DNA from: Candidatus Bathyarchaeota archaeon
GTDB lineage: Archaea > Thermoproteota > Bathyarchaeia > 40CM-2-53-6
Direction: 5' to 3'
DNA: 7,477 nt
Assembly: GCA_005884605.1 (NCBI GenBank)
Contig: VBBE01000112.1
Coordinates: forward strand, 1 to 7,477
The notes below the pieces were generated by a model, which saw nothing but the letters and a program-made list of their open reading frames with translations, had not been told where the DNA came from and made no database searches. Made by a program: the position numbers and the translations under genes. This document shows, piece after piece, positions 5,969 through 7,477 of this stretch; the first letter of the stretch is position 1, and every line of letters begins with the position of its first letter.

Positions 5969-7477
5969 TTGAAGCACGCAGGCTGGATTCTCGACCTCTA
6001 CCACAAAGCAGGCCAGATGATCGTATGGTTAAAGAAAACAGATGGTAGCTGTGTAAGACTCACTGATCCTTGGAAGCCCAAAATCCACATCGGCGGAAGT
6101 TATCGCGATCTCTTAGAACTCGCGTGTCGTCCCGGTCTTGAAAACGCGATTTTCGTAGAGATGTACGAAAAAGCTGGCGATCGTGAACGATCGAGAGTTT
6201 TAGAGGTCGAAGTTGAGGGAGACCGAGAAGCAGTTGGATTGGCTAGGAAACTCGAACAGGTCGGCCGCTATTCCAAGTTCCGCTTCTACGACATCGACGT
6301 TCCCTCTCCGCAGATGTATCTGTATCGCAAAGGCCTCTTCCCCCTCGCACTTGTTGAAGCAGAAGAAACCAGTAGAGGAGTCAACTGGACTCTCAAAGAC
6401 TCAAGAGAATCCATTGACTATCAACTACCACCACTAAGAGAAATCGCACTTCAGATCAAAACTGAGAAGATCAGGAAAGTTCGGAGTTTCGAGGATAAAA
6501 TAGCATCTGTTACCTTTACCCGCGACGAAAAGGAAACACTCACCATAGACTCGGGCGATGAAGTAGACAAGATCCTGGGGATCGTAGAAACCTTCAGGGC
6601 CGAGGACCCTGACGTGATCGTAACCCATGGTGGCGATTCTTTCATCTTTCCCTATCTTGCTCGAAGAGCTCAAGAGCATGGAATACTGGACCGGTTGATC
6701 CTTGGCCGAGACATCTCGCCTCTTCGAGTCTATGAGGTTCAAGGCCACAGCTACTTCTCCTACGGAAAAATACTGTATCGTGAGACCGCTACTCGTCTCT
6801 TGGGCCGTTTGCACGTCGACCAGAGAAACGCCTACGTGAGCGCCGACTGCGGTCTTGAAGGCCTGTTCGAGGTCTCAAGGACATGTATCATGCCGATCCA
6901 GAGAGCAAGCCGTGCGACCATCGGCACCAACATGACAAGCCTCCAGCTATACCACGCTGTCAAGCGAGACGTCCTCATTCCATGGAACAAGAATCAGCCT
7001 GAAGAACTGAAGAACAGCGGCGAACTGGTAACCGCCGATCGCGGGGGATTCATCTACGAGCCTCAGATCGGGATTCATGATCATGTTGGAGAGCTGGACT
7101 TCGCATGTCTTGCTAAGAATTCGGTTGTAGAAACCAGAAAGGGAAGAAAGTACGTTGTTGACGTTACTGAATACGACGAGGTCTTCACTCCATTCGGATG
7201 GCAAAGAGTATCGACAGTTCACAAATACCGAATAAAAAGTAAAGTATTCAGACTAACTCTTGAGGATGGAAAGACCCTGACGTGCACTGCACGTCATAAA
7301 TTTCCTGTCTTGATAAAGGATAGTTTCAAAGAAAGAAGATCAAACGACATTCGTCGGGGCAGCAGGCTTATTGTTGCGGATATTTTGCAAGTCTTTCAAG
7401 AAAACGAGCTTGCTTGCATATTCGGCGCATTTACCGCGGAAGGAAGCAGTATAAGGAGTGATTATCAGTATTTTGAT
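5969..7477 (+). CDS. Family-B DNA polymerase with degenerate exonuclease motifs, interrupted by an intein (runs off the right edge)
   Basis: The N-terminal GWILDLY opening and DGSCVRL strand match the N-terminal domain of archaeal family-B DNA polymerases. Residues 150-300 are the 3'-5' exonuclease fold, but motif I reads LREIALQIK (156-164) where an active enzyme has D-I-E, and motif II reads HGGDSFIF (220-227) where the canonical pattern is YNGDNFD, so Asn and the second Asp are lost. The motif III region (DCGLEGLFEV, from 293) is also unconvincing. Proofreading is therefore probably absent. From about 350 the palm begins (ADRGGFIYEP, then GELDFA), ending at motif A, where the intein starts at residue 380. 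This recalls PolB2-like archaeal paralogues. The start is TTG 5969: an in-frame stop lies at 5945 with no ATG or GTG between, and ATG 6017 would cut off the first conserved strand. Confidence 0.9.
   Translation, partial: MKHAGWILDLYHKAGQMIVWLKKTDGSCVRLTDPWKPKIHIGGSYRDLLELACRPGLENAIFVEMYEKAGDRERSRVLEVEVEGDREAVGLARKLEQVGRYSKFRFYDIDVPSPQMYLYRKGLFPLALVEAEETSRGVNWTLKDSRESIDYQLPPLREIALQIKTEKIRKVRSFEDKIASVTFTRDEKETLTIDSGDEVDKILGIVETFRAEDPDVIVTHGGDSFIFPYLARRAQEHGILDRLILGRDISPLRVYEVQGHSYFSYGKILYRETATRLLGRLHVDQRNAYVSADCGLEGLFEVSRTCIMPIQRASRATIGTNMTSLQLYHAVKRDVLIPWNKNQPEELKNSGELVTADRGGFIYEPQIGIHDHVGELDFACLAKNSVVETRKGRKYVVDVTEYDEVFTPFGWQRVSTVHKYRIKSKVFRLTLEDGKTLTCTARHKFPVLIKDSFKERRSNDIRRGSRLIVADILQVFQENELACIFGAFTAEGSSIRSDYQYFD
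7106..7477 (+). mobile_element. Intein with LAGLIDADG-type homing endonuclease, inserted in polymerase motif A (5' part only)
   Basis: The reading frame passes from the extein ELDFA straight into CLAKNSVVE, a typical intein start whose Cys (codon 7106) would do the first N-to-S shift. Splicing block B follows as TARH (intein residues 61-64, codons 7286-7297), the TxxH needed to activate the N-terminal scissile bond. RGSRLIV (85-90) matches the strand after it. ELACIFGAFTAEGS (101-114) is the first LAGLIDADG (DOD) endonuclease motif, with Glu 112 in the metal-binding place, so the endonuclease may be active. The site falls between DFA and the expected S-x-Y-P of motif A, the same place as the motif A intein of Thermococcus kodakarensis polymerase. 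The second DOD motif, the C-terminal HN and the +1 Ser lie outside the window. GC is about 42% here against 55% in the flanking extein. Confidence 0.88.
7278..7296. repeat. Perfect 19-nt palindrome inside the intein
   Basis: TGACGTGCA, a single C, then TGCACGTCA: two 9-nt arms that are exact reverse complements around one central base. It covers the codons for the TxxH splicing motif. It can form a cruciform or act as a binding site for a dimeric protein, but coding constraint plus chance is also possible. Confidence 0.6.

Noticed and set aside
5776..6048. 90-aa plus-strand frame across the polymerase start
   Set aside because: It is in a different frame from the polymerase and antisense to the membrane protein; a frameshifted polymerase start was considered, but the sequence is not polymerase-like.
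6178..6193. Inverted repeat CGATCG-TGAA-CGATCG in the polymerase
   Set aside because: The arms are only 6 bp and self-palindromic, inside a conserved coding region; probably chance.
6434..7222. Minus-strand frames of 126, 64 and 91 aa
   Set aside because: All are antisense shadows of the polymerase and intein.

Overview
The window looks archaeal. It carries a family-B DNA polymerase interrupted by an intein, an F420-type luciferase-like oxidoreductase, many GTG and TTG starts, patchy Shine-Dalgarno sites and several tiny zinc-ribbon or membrane proteins. The polymerase style suggests a TACK-type archaeon (Nitrososphaerota or Bathyarchaeia-like), but no marker here settles the lineage. There are no rRNA, tRNA or CRISPR signals.

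Layout. (1) The left edge is the start of a short-chain dehydrogenase on the minus strand (44 to 1), preceded on the same strand by a 74-aa helical protein (353 to 129). (2) Divergent from these is a plus-strand pair: an exported Thr/Ser/Gly-rich protein (519-1010) and a 61-aa tail-anchored protein (1022-1207). (3) Convergent with the pair is a minus-strand run: a 122-aa helical protein (3980-3612), an APC-family permease (3479-2220) and a luciferase-like F420-type oxidoreductase (2182-1223). The permease and oxidoreductase are 37 nt apart and may form an operon that imports and oxidises or reduces a small molecule. (4) Two small zinc-binding proteins face each other (4068-4322 plus; 4640-4356 minus), followed by a 307-nt gene-free gap. 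(5) Two small four-helix membrane proteins converge (4948-5292 plus; 5808-5341 minus). (6) From 5969 to the right edge runs a family-B DNA polymerase.

The polymerase is the most interesting part. Its exonuclease motifs I and II lack their catalytic residues, as in the degenerate archaeal PolB2-like paralogues. Yet an intein with an apparently intact LAGLIDADG-type homing-endonuclease motif is inserted inside polymerase motif A, the conserved metal-binding Asp motif. The intein is clearly more AT-rich than the extein (about 42% against 55% GC by hand count), which fits recent horizontal arrival. The rest of the intein and the polymerase active site lie beyond the window. I see no defence island or new multi-gene system; most other genes are ordinary or unrecognised small proteins.
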